64,000 nt of DNA, taken from Pseudomonas sichuanensis (GTDB lineage Bacteria; Pseudomonadota; Gammaproteobacteria; Pseudomonadales; Pseudomonadaceae). The notes beneath the pieces are model-generated. The model had not been told where the DNA came from and did no database searches. It saw only the letters and a list, made by a program, of their open reading frames with translations. Location: assembly GCF_003231305.1 (NCBI RefSeq), contig NZ_QKVM01000006.1:62001-126000 (forward strand). The letters are read 5' to 3'. The number at the start of each line of letters is the position of its first letter. The first letter of the stretch is position 1. A program made the translations under genes and the position numbers. This document shows, one piece after another, positions 38,862 to 47,091 of this stretch.

Positions 38862-40037
38862 GTGTTGAATACTCCTTTCTCCCCATGGCCTTCCTTTAGC
38901 GAAGAAGAAGCCGACGCCGTGCGCGCGGTCATCCTCTCCAACAAGGTCAACTACTGGACCGGGCAGGAATGCCGCGAGTTCGAAAAGGAATTTGCCGCAT
39001 GGGCCGGCACCGATCATGCCGTTGCCCTCGCTAACGGTACGGTTGCACTAGATGTAGCGCTCAAGGCGCTGGACATCGGTGCCGGAGATGAAGTGGTAGT
39101 GACCCCGCGCACCTTCCTGGCCTCGGTCTCCTCGATCGTCAATGCCGGTGCGGTCCCGGTGTTCGCCGAAGTGGACCGGGACTCGCAGAACATTACCGCA
39201 GCGACAATCGAGGCGGTGCTGACGCCGCGAACCAAGGCAGTGATTTGTGTGCACCTGGCGGGCTGGCCCTGCGACATGGACCCGATCATGGCGCTGGCTG
39301 CCAAGCATGGCCTCAAGGTGATCGAGGACTGCGCCCAGGCCCATGGTGCCCGCTACAAAGGCCGGCCGGTGGGTTCGATTGGTCATGTGGGCGCCTGGTC
39401 GTTCTGCCAGGACAAGATCATGACCACCGGTGGTGAAGGCGGCATGGTCACCACCAATGACCGCGAACTGTGGTCGCGGATGTGGTCGTTCAAGGACCAC
39501 GGCAAAAGTTGGGAAGCGGTTTACGAGCGTCAGCATGCCCCGGGCTTCCGCTGGTTGCATGAGGGTTTCGGGACCAACTGGCGGATGCTCGAAGTGCAGG
39601 CGGTGATCGGCCGTATCCAGTTGCGGCGCATGGCCGACTGGCACGCCCGGCGCCTGGCCAATGCCCAGCAGCTCTGGGACGTGGCCGCCCGCTTGCCTGC
39701 GCTGCGTGTGCCGGCAATGCCGGAGGGTATCCTCCATGCCGCCTACAAGTGCTATGTGTTCGTCGAACCATCGGCCCTGAAGGAAGGCTGGGACCGCGAT
39801 CGCATCCTGGGCGAGATCGTGGCGCGAGGCGTTCCGGCGTTTTCCGGCTCCTGCTCCGAGGTCTACCTGGAAAAAGCCTTCGACGGTACGGGCTGGCGCC
39901 CGGAGCCGGGCTTGCCGGTTGCCAGGGAGCTCGGTGAAACCAGCCTGATGTTCCTGGTTCATCCGACATTGACCGAAGACGAGATGAATAAGACCTGCAG
40001 TACCCTGCAGGACGTTGTGCAACAAGCCAGTCGGTAA
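38862..40037 (+). CDS. DegT-family UDP-sugar aminotransferase (PglE-like)
   Basis: 391-residue PLP enzyme. LANGTVALDVALKAL binds PLP phosphate, EDCAQAHGARY carries the ring-stacking Asp, and Lys185 in CQDKIMTTGGEGG forms the Schiff base. It likely aminates C4 of the 4-keto-6-deoxy sugar made by WbpM, giving the substrate for the PglD-like enzyme. It is distinct from WbpE, which acts at C3 of the uronic acid. A GTG start follows GAAGAG; 166 bases separate it from the preceding gene, so a separate promoter is possible. Confidence 0.88.
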   Translation: MLNTPFSPWPSFSEEEADAVRAVILSNKVNYWTGQECREFEKEFAAWAGTDHAVALANGTVALDVALKALDIGAGDEVVVTPRTFLASVSSIVNAGAVPVFAEVDRDSQNITAATIEAVLTPRTKAVICVHLAGWPCDMDPIMALAAKHGLKVIEDCAQAHGARYKGRPVGSIGHVGAWSFCQDKIMTTGGEGGMVTTNDRELWSRMWSFKDHGKSWEAVYERQHAPGFRWLHEGFGTNWRMLEVQAVIGRIQLRRMADWHARRLANAQQLWDVAARLPALRVPAMPEGILHAAYKCYVFVEPSALKEGWDRDRILGEIVARGVPAFSGSCSEVYLEKAFDGTGWRPEPGLPVARELGETSLMFLVHPTLTEDEMNKTCSTLQDVVQQASR

Positions 40038-40083
40038 GTGCTTCACTGCACGCCGCCCGTGCAGCACGGGTGGCGGCACGATA

Positions 40084-40113
40084 CCCCGCTGTCGGCCTGG
40101 GCCGATAGCGGGG
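40084..40113. repeat. strong hairpin before wbpM, possible degenerate REP
   Basis: CCCCGCTGTCGGCC (40084-40097) pairs with GGCCGATAGCGGGG (40100-40113), one G-T wobble. The right side ends AGCGGGGCAAG, resembling family A REPs. There is no clear T tract, so it is more likely a stabiliser or attenuator than a terminator. Confidence 0.5.
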
Positions 40114-40168
40114 CAAGACCGTATTACTGACCTCACATCCGCGGGAAGCGGAGGCGGGACCAACTCTG

Positions 40169-42166
40169 ATGATGGATAACTTGAGAGCAGGCCTGCTGGG
40201 CCTGCCACGTCGGTACAAGCGTGCCTTGCAGGTTGCGGTAGACCTGCTGTTGGTGTGGCTTGCGCTGTGGATGTCGTTCATCGTGCGCCTGGGCTTCGAA
40301 GAAGCCAGCGGTGCGATGGCCGACCATACCTGGCTGTTCTTGGCCGCGCCGTTGATCGCCATACCGATCTTCATCCGCTTCGGCATGTACCGGGCGGTGC
40401 TGCGTTACTTCGGCAACGATGCGCTGATGGTCATCTTCAAGGCTGTCGGTCTTTCTGCGCTGGCGTTGGCGCTGGTGGTCTACTGGTACAGCAACCACGC
40501 CACGCTGGTGCCGCGTTCGATCGTGTTCAACTACTGGTGGTTGAGCCTGATCATGCTGGGTGGCCTGCGCCTGTTGATGCGCCAGTACTTCCTCGCCGAC
40601 TGGTTCAGCACGGTGCAGCACGTGCCCTTCGCCAATCGTGATGATGGCCTGCCGCGCGTGGCCGTCTACGGTGCCGGTGCCGCGGGCAATCAGCTCGTAG
40701 CGGCGTTGCGCATGGGCCGCACGATGCGCCCGGTGGCCTTCATCGATGACGACCCGGACATCGCCGAGCGCGTGATCTCCGGCCTGCATGTGTACAAGTC
40801 TCGCAACATCCAGCGCATGATCGAAGTGACCGGCGCTCAGGAAGTGCTCATGGCCATCCCTTCGGCGAGCCGCGCGCGGCGCCGGGAGATCCTCACTTAC
40901 CTGGAAGATTTCCCCCTGCACGTGCGCAGTGTGCCGGGGCTGATGGACTTGGCCAGTGGTCGGGTCAAGGTCGATGACATTCAGGAAGTCGACATTGCCG
41001 ACTTGCTGGGGCGTGATGCCGTACCGCCGCAGGAAGGGCTGCTGCAGCGCTGCATTACCGGCAAGGTGGTCATGGTGACGGGGGCGGGCGGCTCGATCGG
41101 TTCGGAGCTGTGTCGACAAATCCTGGAGCTGGGCCCCACGACCTTGCTGCTGTTCGAACACAGCGAGTTCAACCTCTACAGCATCCTTGCCGAGCTGGAA
41201 CAGCGTTGCCGGCGCGAGTCGCTGCGCGTGCGCCTGCTGCCGATCCTCGGCTCGGTGCGTGACCAGGGCAAGCTGTTGCACATCATGCAGACCTGGCATG
41301 TCGAGACCGTGTATCACGCGGCGGCCTACAAGCATGTGCCGATGGTCGAACACAACATTGCCGAAGGCGTGCTGAACAATGTGATAGGTACCTTGCATGC
41401 GGCGCAGTCGGCGTTGCAGGCGGGTGTTTCCAACTTCGTGCTCATCTCTACCGACAAGGCGGTGCGCCCGACCAATGTGATGGGCAGCAGCAAGCGCCTG
41501 GCCGAGATGATCTTGCAGGGCTTGAGCCGAGAGAGCTCGGCAGTACTCTGGGGCGATGGGCACAAGATCTCGCGTATCAATGCCACGCGCTTCACCATGG
41601 TGCGCTTCGGCAATGTGCTGGGTTCGTCCGGCTCGGTCATTCCGCTGTTCCGCCAGCAGATCAAGGCCGGTGGCCCGCTTACGGTGACGCACCCGAAGAT
41701 CACCCGCTACTTCATGACCATCCCCGAGGCTGCGCAGTTGGTGATCCAGGCAGGCTCGATGGGGCAGGGCGGCGACGTGTTCGTGCTGGACATGGGCGAG
41801 CCTGTAAGGATTGCCGAACTGGCCGAGAAGATGGTGCACCTGTCCGGGCTGAGCGTGCGCAACGAGCGCAACCCCACCGGCGACATCGCCATCGAGTTCA
41901 CCGGGTTGCGACCGGGTGAAAAACTCTACGAGGAGTTGCTGATCGGTGACAACGTGGAAGCCACCGAGCACCCGATGATCATGAGCGCCAATGAAGATCA
42001 TCTGGCCTGGGAGGTGCTCAAGGGGCGTCTTGACCAACTGCTGGCCGCAGTGAGCGTCGATGACTATGCCCAAGTGCGCCAACTGCTACGGGAAACGGTG
42101 AGCGGTTATGCACCCGACGGCGAGATCGTCGACTGGATCTACCAGCAGCGTCGGCTGGAACCTTAA
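40169..42166 (+). CDS. wbpM: UDP-N-acetylglucosamine 4,6-dehydratase, membrane form
   Basis: 665 residues, the length of P. aeruginosa WbpM. Four N-terminal transmembrane helices (about 17-130) are followed by a CoA-binding-like Rossmann part (VAVYGAGAAGNQL) and the catalytic SDR domain from about 300 (VTGAGGSIGSEL). The catalytic motif has Met438-x3-Lys442 in place of Tyr-x3-Lys (NVMGSSKRL), the altered triad known for WbpM. The product, UDP-4-keto-6-deoxy-GlcNAc, would feed the PglE- and PglD-like enzymes. It is the last gene of the locus, as in P. aeruginosa, and is followed by a terminator. Confidence 0.96.
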   Translation: MMDNLRAGLLGLPRRYKRALQVAVDLLLVWLALWMSFIVRLGFEEASGAMADHTWLFLAAPLIAIPIFIRFGMYRAVLRYFGNDALMVIFKAVGLSALALALVVYWYSNHATLVPRSIVFNYWWLSLIMLGGLRLLMRQYFLADWFSTVQHVPFANRDDGLPRVAVYGAGAAGNQLVAALRMGRTMRPVAFIDDDPDIAERVISGLHVYKSRNIQRMIEVTGAQEVLMAIPSASRARRREILTYLEDFPLHVRSVPGLMDLASGRVKVDDIQEVDIADLLGRDAVPPQEGLLQRCITGKVVMVTGAGGSIGSELCRQILELGPTTLLLFEHSEFNLYSILAELEQRCRRESLRVRLLPILGSVRDQGKLLHIMQTWHVETVYHAAAYKHVPMVEHNIAEGVLNNVIGTLHAAQSALQAGVSNFVLISTDKAVRPTNVMGSSKRLAEMILQGLSRESSAVLWGDGHKISRINATRFTMVRFGNVLGSSGSVIPLFRQQIKAGGPLTVTHPKITRYFMTIPEAAQLVIQAGSMGQGGDVFVLDMGEPVRIAELAEKMVHLSGLSVRNERNPTGDIAIEFTGLRPGEKLYEELLIGDNVEATEHPMIMSANEDHLAWEVLKGRLDQLLAAVSVDDYAQVRQLLRETVSGYAPDGEIVDWIYQQRRLEP

Positions 42167-42168
42167 GA

Positions 42169-42195
42169 AAAAGCCCGGCTTGATGCCGGGCTTTT
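42169..42195 (+). terminator. rho-independent terminator of wbpM
   Basis: Stem AAAAGCCCGGC (42169-42179) with GCCGGGCTTTT (42185-42195), five-base loop, immediately after the stop codon. It closes the O-antigen operon. Confidence 0.9.
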
Positions 42196-42331
42196 CTTTG
42201 CTTCAACGCTTTGAATTATCTCGAAAAATACTCGCACCTTGAGCGGTTTGCCGTGGGCGGCACGGCCATCTACCGTAGCAGGGCAACCAAGGAAACGTTG
42301 CCTTTCAATCTGCCTCAAGGAGTGACTTCCC

Positions 42332-42658
42332 ATGCGTAACACTGTCCTGTCGTATCTGCTGCTCCCGCTTTTCACTTGCCTGTCCTTTTCGCTCAGCGCT
42401 GCCCCCAACAGCATGCCTGCCGAGCCGGTGCCGGCAGTGATGTCGGCCGAGCAGGCAAACAGCCGGGTAGATCTGAACACGGCCGATGCGCAAACCCTGC
42501 AAAAAGCGCTGAACGGCATCGGTCAGGCCAAGGCTCAGGCCATCGTCGCCTACCGTGAGGCCAACGGGCCGTTCACCTCCGTGGATGAACTGCTCGAGAT
42601 AAAGGGCATAGGCAAAGCGTTGCTGGAGCGCAATCGTGACAAGCTGATGGTCGAGTAA
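42332..42658 (+). CDS. ComEA-like helix-hairpin-helix DNA-binding protein
   Basis: 108 residues with a signal peptide (about 1-24, ending LSAAP) and a double helix-hairpin-helix domain: VDLNTADAQTLQKAL, NGIGQAKAQAIVAYR, EIKGIGKALLERN. Such periplasmic proteins bind DNA during uptake. Its position directly right of wbpM is conserved in Pseudomonas. AAGGAG precedes the ATG. Confidence 0.9.
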   Translation: MRNTVLSYLLLPLFTCLSFSLSAAPNSMPAEPVPAVMSAEQANSRVDLNTADAQTLQKALNGIGQAKAQAIVAYREANGPFTSVDELLEIKGIGKALLERNRDKLMVE

Positions 42659-42716
42659 AGCTGGCTGGAGCCGATCGGCACCCGGCAGGTCGGCTCTTCA
42701 TGACGGCAATGCTTGT

Positions 42717-42884
42717 TCAGCGGTCTTGCGCATCCTTGGCATCCGCCTCGGCGTTGCGCTCGTGAACTTTCTTCAACTGCTCCTCGGTCAACGGCAGTTT
42801 TTTCGCCGTATCCCGCAGCATCATCAGCCCGCCAACGATCGAGCCAAGGGCAACGATGAGTATCAACCAGGCATACCAAGGCAT
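42717..42884 (-). CDS. DUF2897 small membrane protein
   Basis: 55 residues: MPWYAWLILIVALGS starts a single transmembrane helix followed by a charged tail KKLPLTEEQLKKVHERN. This is the pattern of DUF2897, a family of unknown function. The start at 42884 is chosen over an upstream in-frame ATG because AGGAGA lies close before it. Confidence 0.75.
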   Translation of the reverse strand: MPWYAWLILIVALGSIVGGLMMLRDTAKKLPLTEEQLKKVHERNAEADAKDAQDR

Positions 42885-43026
42885 CGGTGTTCTCCTGCAA
42901 ACTGAAGATGACAGCACCTGCATGGCATTCGAACCATTGCCGTGTGCGATGGTTCAATTATAGGAGTGGCCCACTGCCAGGCCAATTCTCATGACCCGCG
43001 GCCTCCAAAGGCCATGCCACTTCGTT

Positions 43027-43032
43027 TACAAT
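43027..43032 (+). promoter_or_regulatory. candidate -10 box for pyrF
   Basis: TACAAT lies 35 bases upstream of the pyrF ATG. No clear -35 partner; tentative. Confidence 0.3.
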
Positions 43033-43067
43033 GCGCGCCGTTTACGACTTGCCAAGAGACCTCGCCC

Positions 43068-43769
43068 ATGTCCGCCTGCCAGACGCCCCTGATCGTCGCC
43101 CTGGATTTCCCTACCCGTGACGCCGCCCTGAAGCTGGCTGACCAGCTCGATCCGGCGCTGTGCCGGGTCAAGGTCGGCAAGGAACTGTTCACCAGCAGCG
43201 CTTCGGGGATTGTCGAGACCCTGTGCAGCAAGGGTTTCGAAGTGTTCCTCGACCTCAAGTTCCACGACATCCCCAACACCACGGCGATGGCGGTCAAGGC
43301 TGCAGCCGAAATGGGCGTGTGGATGGTCAACGTACACTGCTCCGGTGGCCTGCGCATGATGTCGGCCTGCCGTGAGGAACTGGCCAAGCGCAGCGGCCCG
43401 CAGCCACTGCTGATCGGCGTGACCGTGCTGACCAGCATGGAGCGTGAGGACCTGGCAGGCATTGGCCTGGATATCGAACCGCAAGAGCAGGTATTGCGCC
43501 TGGCGGCACTGGCCGAGAAGGCCGGGATGGACGGCCTGGTGTGCTCCGCGCTGGAGGCACCGGCGCTGAAGGCCGCGCACCCGTCGCTGCAACTGGTCAC
43601 CCCGGGTATCCGCCCGGCGGGCAGTGCCCAGGACGATCAGCGCCGGATCCTGACCCCGCGCCAGGCGCTGGATGCAGGTTCCGACTACCTGGTGATCGGT
43701 CGCCCGATCAGCCAGGCGGCGGATCCGGCGCAGGCGCTGGCCGCTGTGGTCGCCGAAATCCGCGGCTGA
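43068..43769 (+). CDS. pyrF: orotidine 5'-phosphate decarboxylase
   Basis: 233-residue TIM-barrel enzyme for the last step of UMP synthesis. N-terminal LIVALDFP, catalytic [10 protein letters not shown] near 60-69, and phosphate-binding LVTPGIRP and YLVIGRPIS near the end are all present. The start is set at 43068, which gives the usual short N-terminus; the upstream extension is not conserved. A bidirectional hairpin separates it from the converging oxidoreductase gene. Confidence 0.97.
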   Translation: MSACQTPLIVALDFPTRDAALKLADQLDPALCRVKVGKELFTSSASGIVETLCSKGFEVFLDLKFHDIPNTTAMAVKAAAEMGVWMVNVHCSGGLRMMSACREELAKRSGPQPLLIGVTVLTSMEREDLAGIGLDIEPQEQVLRLAALAEKAGMDGLVCSALEAPALKAAHPSLQLVTPGIRPAGSAQDDQRRILTPRQALDAGSDYLVIGRPISQAADPAQALAAVVAEIRG

Positions 43770-43779
43770 TTCGAGCCTG

Positions 43780-43802
43780 CCGGGGCTGCCTTGCAGCCCC
43801 GG
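43780..43802. terminator. bidirectional hairpin between pyrF and the oxidoreductase gene
   Basis: CCGGGGCTGC (43780-43789) pairs perfectly with GCAGCCCCGG (43793-43802), three-base loop, in a 37-base convergent gap. T tract is short on both sides. Confidence 0.7.
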
Positions 43803-43806
43803 GGTT

Positions 43807-44808
43807 TCAGACCTTCAATACCAGCTTGCCGAAGTTCTCCCCGCTGAACAGCTTGAGCAGCGTCTCTGGGAAGGTTTCCAGCCCCTCGACCACATCCTCC
43901 TTGCTTTTCACCTTGCCGCTGGCCAGCCAGCCGGCCATCTCCTGTGCGGCCTTGCCGTACTCCTTGACGTAGTCCATTACCACGAAGCCTTCCATGCGCG
44001 CACGGTTGACCAGCAGCGCCAGGTAGTTGGCCGGGCCTTTGACCGCTTCCTTGTTGTTGTACTGGCTGATGGCGCCGCAGATCACCACCCGTGCCTTGAA
44101 GTTCAGGCGCGACAGCACCGCGTCGAGAATATCGCCGCCGACGTTGTCGAAGTAGACGTCCACGCCCTTGGGGCATTCACGCTTCAGGCCCGCCAGCACG
44201 TCCTCGGCCTTGTAGTCGATGACGCCGTCGAAGCCCAGCTCGTCCAGCAGGTACTGGCATTTCTGCGCGCCGCCGGCGATGCCGACCACGCGGCAGCCTT
44301 TGAGCTTGGCGATCTGCCCGGCAATGCTGCCCACCGCGCCTGCCGCACCGGAGATCACCACGGTGTCGCCGTCCTTGGGTTGGCCGACGTCGAGCAGGGC
44401 GAAGTAGGCGGTCATGCCGGTCATGCCCAGGGCAGAGAGGTAACGGGGCAGGGGGGCCAGCCGCGGGTCGATCTTGTGCAGGCCCTGGGGTTCGCCGGTG
44501 AAGTAGTCCTGCACGCCCAAGGCGCCGCTGACGTGGTCACCGGGCTTGTAGTCCGGGTGCTGCGAGGCAACCACTTCGCCCACGCCGAGGGCACGCATCA
44601 CCTGGCCCAGGCCGACTGGCGGGATATACGACTTGCCTTCATTCATCCAGCCGCGCATGGCCGGGTCGAGGGACAAGTACAGGTTCTTCACCTGGATCTG
44701 GCCCGCGCCGGGTTCGTCAGCCGGCACCTGCTCGAAGGTAAAGTCGTCGCGGCGCACGGCGCCGACCGGACGCTTTGCCAGCAGGAAACGGCGGTTGGTC
44801 TGGGGCAT
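43807..44808 (-). CDS. zinc-independent MDR oxidoreductase (CurA/leukotriene B4 reductase-like)
   Basis: 333-residue NADPH-dependent medium-chain reductase. N-terminal NRRFLLAKRPVGAV and LSLDPAMRGWMNE are typical of the CurA/PtgR group that reduces carbon-carbon double bonds of enones such as curcumin; the cofactor motif is ISGAAGAVGSIAGQIAKL; YFDNVGGDILDAVL follows. No catalytic zinc site. Start supported by CAGGAGA. Substrate not determinable. Confidence 0.88.
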   Translation of the reverse strand: MPQTNRRFLLAKRPVGAVRRDDFTFEQVPADEPGAGQIQVKNLYLSLDPAMRGWMNEGKSYIPPVGLGQVMRALGVGEVVASQHPDYKPGDHVSGALGVQDYFTGEPQGLHKIDPRLAPLPRYLSALGMTGMTAYFALLDVGQPKDGDTVVISGAAGAVGSIAGQIAKLKGCRVVGIAGGAQKCQYLLDELGFDGVIDYKAEDVLAGLKRECPKGVDVYFDNVGGDILDAVLSRLNFKARVVICGAISQYNNKEAVKGPANYLALLVNRARMEGFVVMDYVKEYGKAAQEMAGWLASGKVKSKEDVVEGLETFPETLLKLFSGENFGKLVLKV

Positions 44809-44985
44809 GGCGGATTCTCCTGAACAGGGTAAAAGAGGGCTGATGATCGGCTGCGATTATGTACTGCGTCACGCAAAATCACCGCAAACGATAGTAGTCC
44901 AACCGTGCCCCTGATGATGCTGCCCAGTCGGCAGGAGGGCTGACTAGACTCAGCCTCGACTCAATTTTCCATGCAGGAGCCAGTG

Positions 44986-45747
44986 ATGAGCATGACGTTC
45001 TCCGGCCAGGTAGCCCTGGTCACCGGTGGCGCAGCGGGTATCGGCCGGGCAACGGCCCAGGCGTTCGCCGGCCAAGGGCTGAAAGTGGTGGTGGCCGACC
45101 TCGACGCGGCCGGCGGTGAAGCCACCGTGGCGCTGATCCGCGAGGCGGGTGGCGAGGCCCTGTTCGTTGCCTGCGACGTGACCCGCGACAGCGATGTGCG
45201 CCAGTTGCACGAGAAGACCGTGCAGGCTTATGGCCGGCTGGACTACGCCTTCAACAATGCCGGTATCGAAATCGAGAAGGGCCGCCTGGCCGAGGGCAGC
45301 GAGGCCGAGTTCGACGCCATCATGGGCGTCAACGTCAAGGGCGTGTGGCTGTGCATGAAGTACCAGTTGCCGCTGCTGCTGGCCCAGGGCGGTGGCGCGA
45401 TCGTCAATACCGCCTCGGTGGCGGGCCTGTCGGCGGCGCCGAAGATGAGCATCTATGCCGCGTCCAAGCATGCGGTGATCGGCCTGACCAAGTCGGCGGC
45501 GATCGAGTATGCGAAGAAGGGCATCCGGGTGAACGCGGTGTGCCCGGCGGTGATCGACACCGACATGTTCCGCCGCGCCTATGAGGCCGACCCGCGCAAG
45601 GCCGAGTTCGCCGCGGCGATGCATCCCGTTGGGCGCATCGGCAAGGTCGAGGAGATCGCCAGCGCGGTGCTGTACCTGTGCAGCGATGGCGCCGCGTTCA
45701 CCACCGGGCACAGCCTGACCGTCGATGGCGGTGCACTGGCGATCTGA
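44986..45747 (+). CDS. short-chain dehydrogenase/reductase
   Basis: Classical SDR (253 residues): TGGAAGIG at 13-20, NNAG in the middle, Tyr157-x3-Lys161 in YAASKH, and the C-terminal TGHSLTVDGGALAI. Substrate unknown. The start at 44986 is chosen over the ATG at 44971 because CAGGAG lies six bases before it, overlapping the earlier ATG. Confidence 0.9.
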   Translation: MSMTFSGQVALVTGGAAGIGRATAQAFAGQGLKVVVADLDAAGGEATVALIREAGGEALFVACDVTRDSDVRQLHEKTVQAYGRLDYAFNNAGIEIEKGRLAEGSEAEFDAIMGVNVKGVWLCMKYQLPLLLAQGGGAIVNTASVAGLSAAPKMSIYAASKHAVIGLTKSAAIEYAKKGIRVNAVCPAVIDTDMFRRAYEADPRKAEFAAAMHPVGRIGKVEEIASAVLYLCSDGAAFTTGHSLTVDGGALAI

Positions 45748-45775
45748 TTGTCCGGCCAGCGCTGGGCGGGTGGGA

Positions 45776-46984
45776 TCAATTATCTTGCTCGCCATTCAAA
45801 CAGCTGCGCGATTCCTGTGGGAGCGGGTTTACCCGCGAACGGGCCGGCAAGGTTATCCACAACCGCCACGCCACCGCCGCACATCCCAGCAGCAACACCG
45901 TGCCGAATACGCTCAGCGCCAGGCGCGACCCCAGCCTGTCGCTGAGCAAGCCGGTAAAAATCACCGGCATGCTGAACCCCAGGTACGCCAGCAGGAAGAA
46001 CCCGGCACTGGCCCGGGTCATCTCGCTGCCGGCGAGCTGGTTTACCGCGGCCAAGCCACCCAAGTAGATAAATCCGTAGCAGGCACTGCTGGCGGCAATC
46101 GCGCCCAGCAGCACGCCGGCCAACTGACCGCTGTCGGCGCCCCAGGCCAGCAACCCATAGCTGCAGGGCAGAATCAGCAGCCCGAGCAGTGTGGCCTGGG
46201 CGCTTGGCAGGCGGCGGGCCATGGGCTGGAACAACAGCCCGCAACTGATCACGCAAAAGGTCGAGAACCCCGACCAGGCACTCAGGCCATGTTGACGCAG
46301 GATCCCCGGCAGCAAGGCGATCACCAGGCCGACACAGGCCCACGCGAGCAGGATCGCCAGGCCGTAGGCCAGGCTGCCGGCGGGGTAGCAGGGCAGCCGC
46401 AGCATGCTGCTGTGCTGCGCCGGGCGTGGCTCGGGCAGGCGCCACACCAACAGCATGGCGATGCCCGCGAGCAACAGTTGCAGATGAAAGCTTGCCGGTG
46501 CCAGGGTGGGCCCGCGCAGCAGGCACAGGCTGGTCAGCGCCGCGCCCAGGCCGAAGCCCAGCGAGGTGCTGGCCGTGACCCAACCGGCGGCGCGGCCGCT
46601 GTCGCTGCCCGCCATCAGTTCACCCATGTACGCGGTGGCCGTGGCCGATGCCAGCCCGGTACCCAGCCCCAGCAGCATGCGCGCGACCCCCAGAGCCTCC
46701 AGGCTTGGGAACAGCAGCATGATCAGCGTGGCGAGCATCGACAGGGCCAGGGCGGCGATGATCAGCGGGCGTCGCCCGACCCGGTCGGCCAGCCCGCCAA
46801 GGGCCAGCAGCACCGGCAGCACGCCGAGCACATAGCCGGAAAAGGCCACGGCGGTGGCCGCGGCGCCACGGCCGGCGAGTTCGGCGTAGGTGATGTACAG
46901 CGGTGCCTGCAGGTTCACCGCAAGGGTGATCAGGCACAACGCGAAGGCCAGGGCATAGCGGGAGGGCATGGGGGCATCCGTCAA
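45776..46984 (-). CDS. MFS transporter with REP-encoded C-terminus
   Basis: 402-residue major facilitator with 12 predicted helices; the inter-helix motif ADRVGRRPL after TM2 and GLGTGLASATATAYMGEL in TM4-5 are typical of drug/metabolite exporters. The last 25 or so residues leave the final helix and read through a single family C REP (45814-45847), giving PARSRVNPLPQE. It is divergent from a MocR regulator gene across 107 bases and is its likely target. Substrate unknown. Confidence 0.85.
   Translation of the reverse strand: MTDAPMPSRYALAFALCLITLAVNLQAPLYITYAELAGRGAAATAVAFSGYVLGVLPVLLALGGLADRVGRRPLIIAALALSMLATLIMLLFPSLEALGVARMLLGLGTGLASATATAYMGELMAGSDSGRAAGWVTASTSLGFGLGAALTSLCLLRGPTLAPASFHLQLLLAGIAMLLVWRLPEPRPAQHSSMLRLPCYPAGSLAYGLAILLAWACVGLVIALLPGILRQHGLSAWSGFSTFCVISCGLLFQPMARRLPSAQATLLGLLILPCSYGLLAWGADSGQLAGVLLGAIAASSACYGFIYLGGLAAVNQLAGSEMTRASAGFFLLAYLGFSMPVIFTGLLSDRLGSRLALSVFGTVLLLGCAAVAWRLWITLPARSRVNPLPQESRSCLNGEQDN
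45814..45847. repeat. single REP, family C, inside the MFS coding end
   Basis: One arm with core GGAGCGGGTTTACCCGCGAA; no inverted partner nearby. It is translated as part of the MFS transporter on the minus strand. Confidence 0.8.
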
Positions 46985-47062
46985 AGGGGGAAGTGTCTGT
47001 CGGCAGCATCGAGACTATGGGGTTGCCCAACAAGGCACACTCCCCAGGCATTTGTGATTAAC

Positions 47063-47085
47063 TGTTCGCCTGAAATCAGCGAACA
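47063..47085. promoter_or_regulatory. inverted repeat, candidate MocR operator
   Basis: TGTTCGC (47063-47069) and GCGAACA (47079-47085) form a perfect 7-base inverted repeat with a 9-base spacer, ending six bases before the MocR start codon in the divergent MFS/MocR promoter region. MocR regulators bind repeats in such regions and often control both genes. Confidence 0.5.
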
Positions 47086-47091
47086 CTTACC

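Noticed and set aside
40084..40113. Terminator separating the aminotransferase gene from wbpM
   Set aside because: Strong stem but no T tract; kept only as a hairpin or degenerate REP.
40133..42082. 649-codon open frame opposite wbpM
   Set aside because: Antisense shadow of a confidently identified gene.
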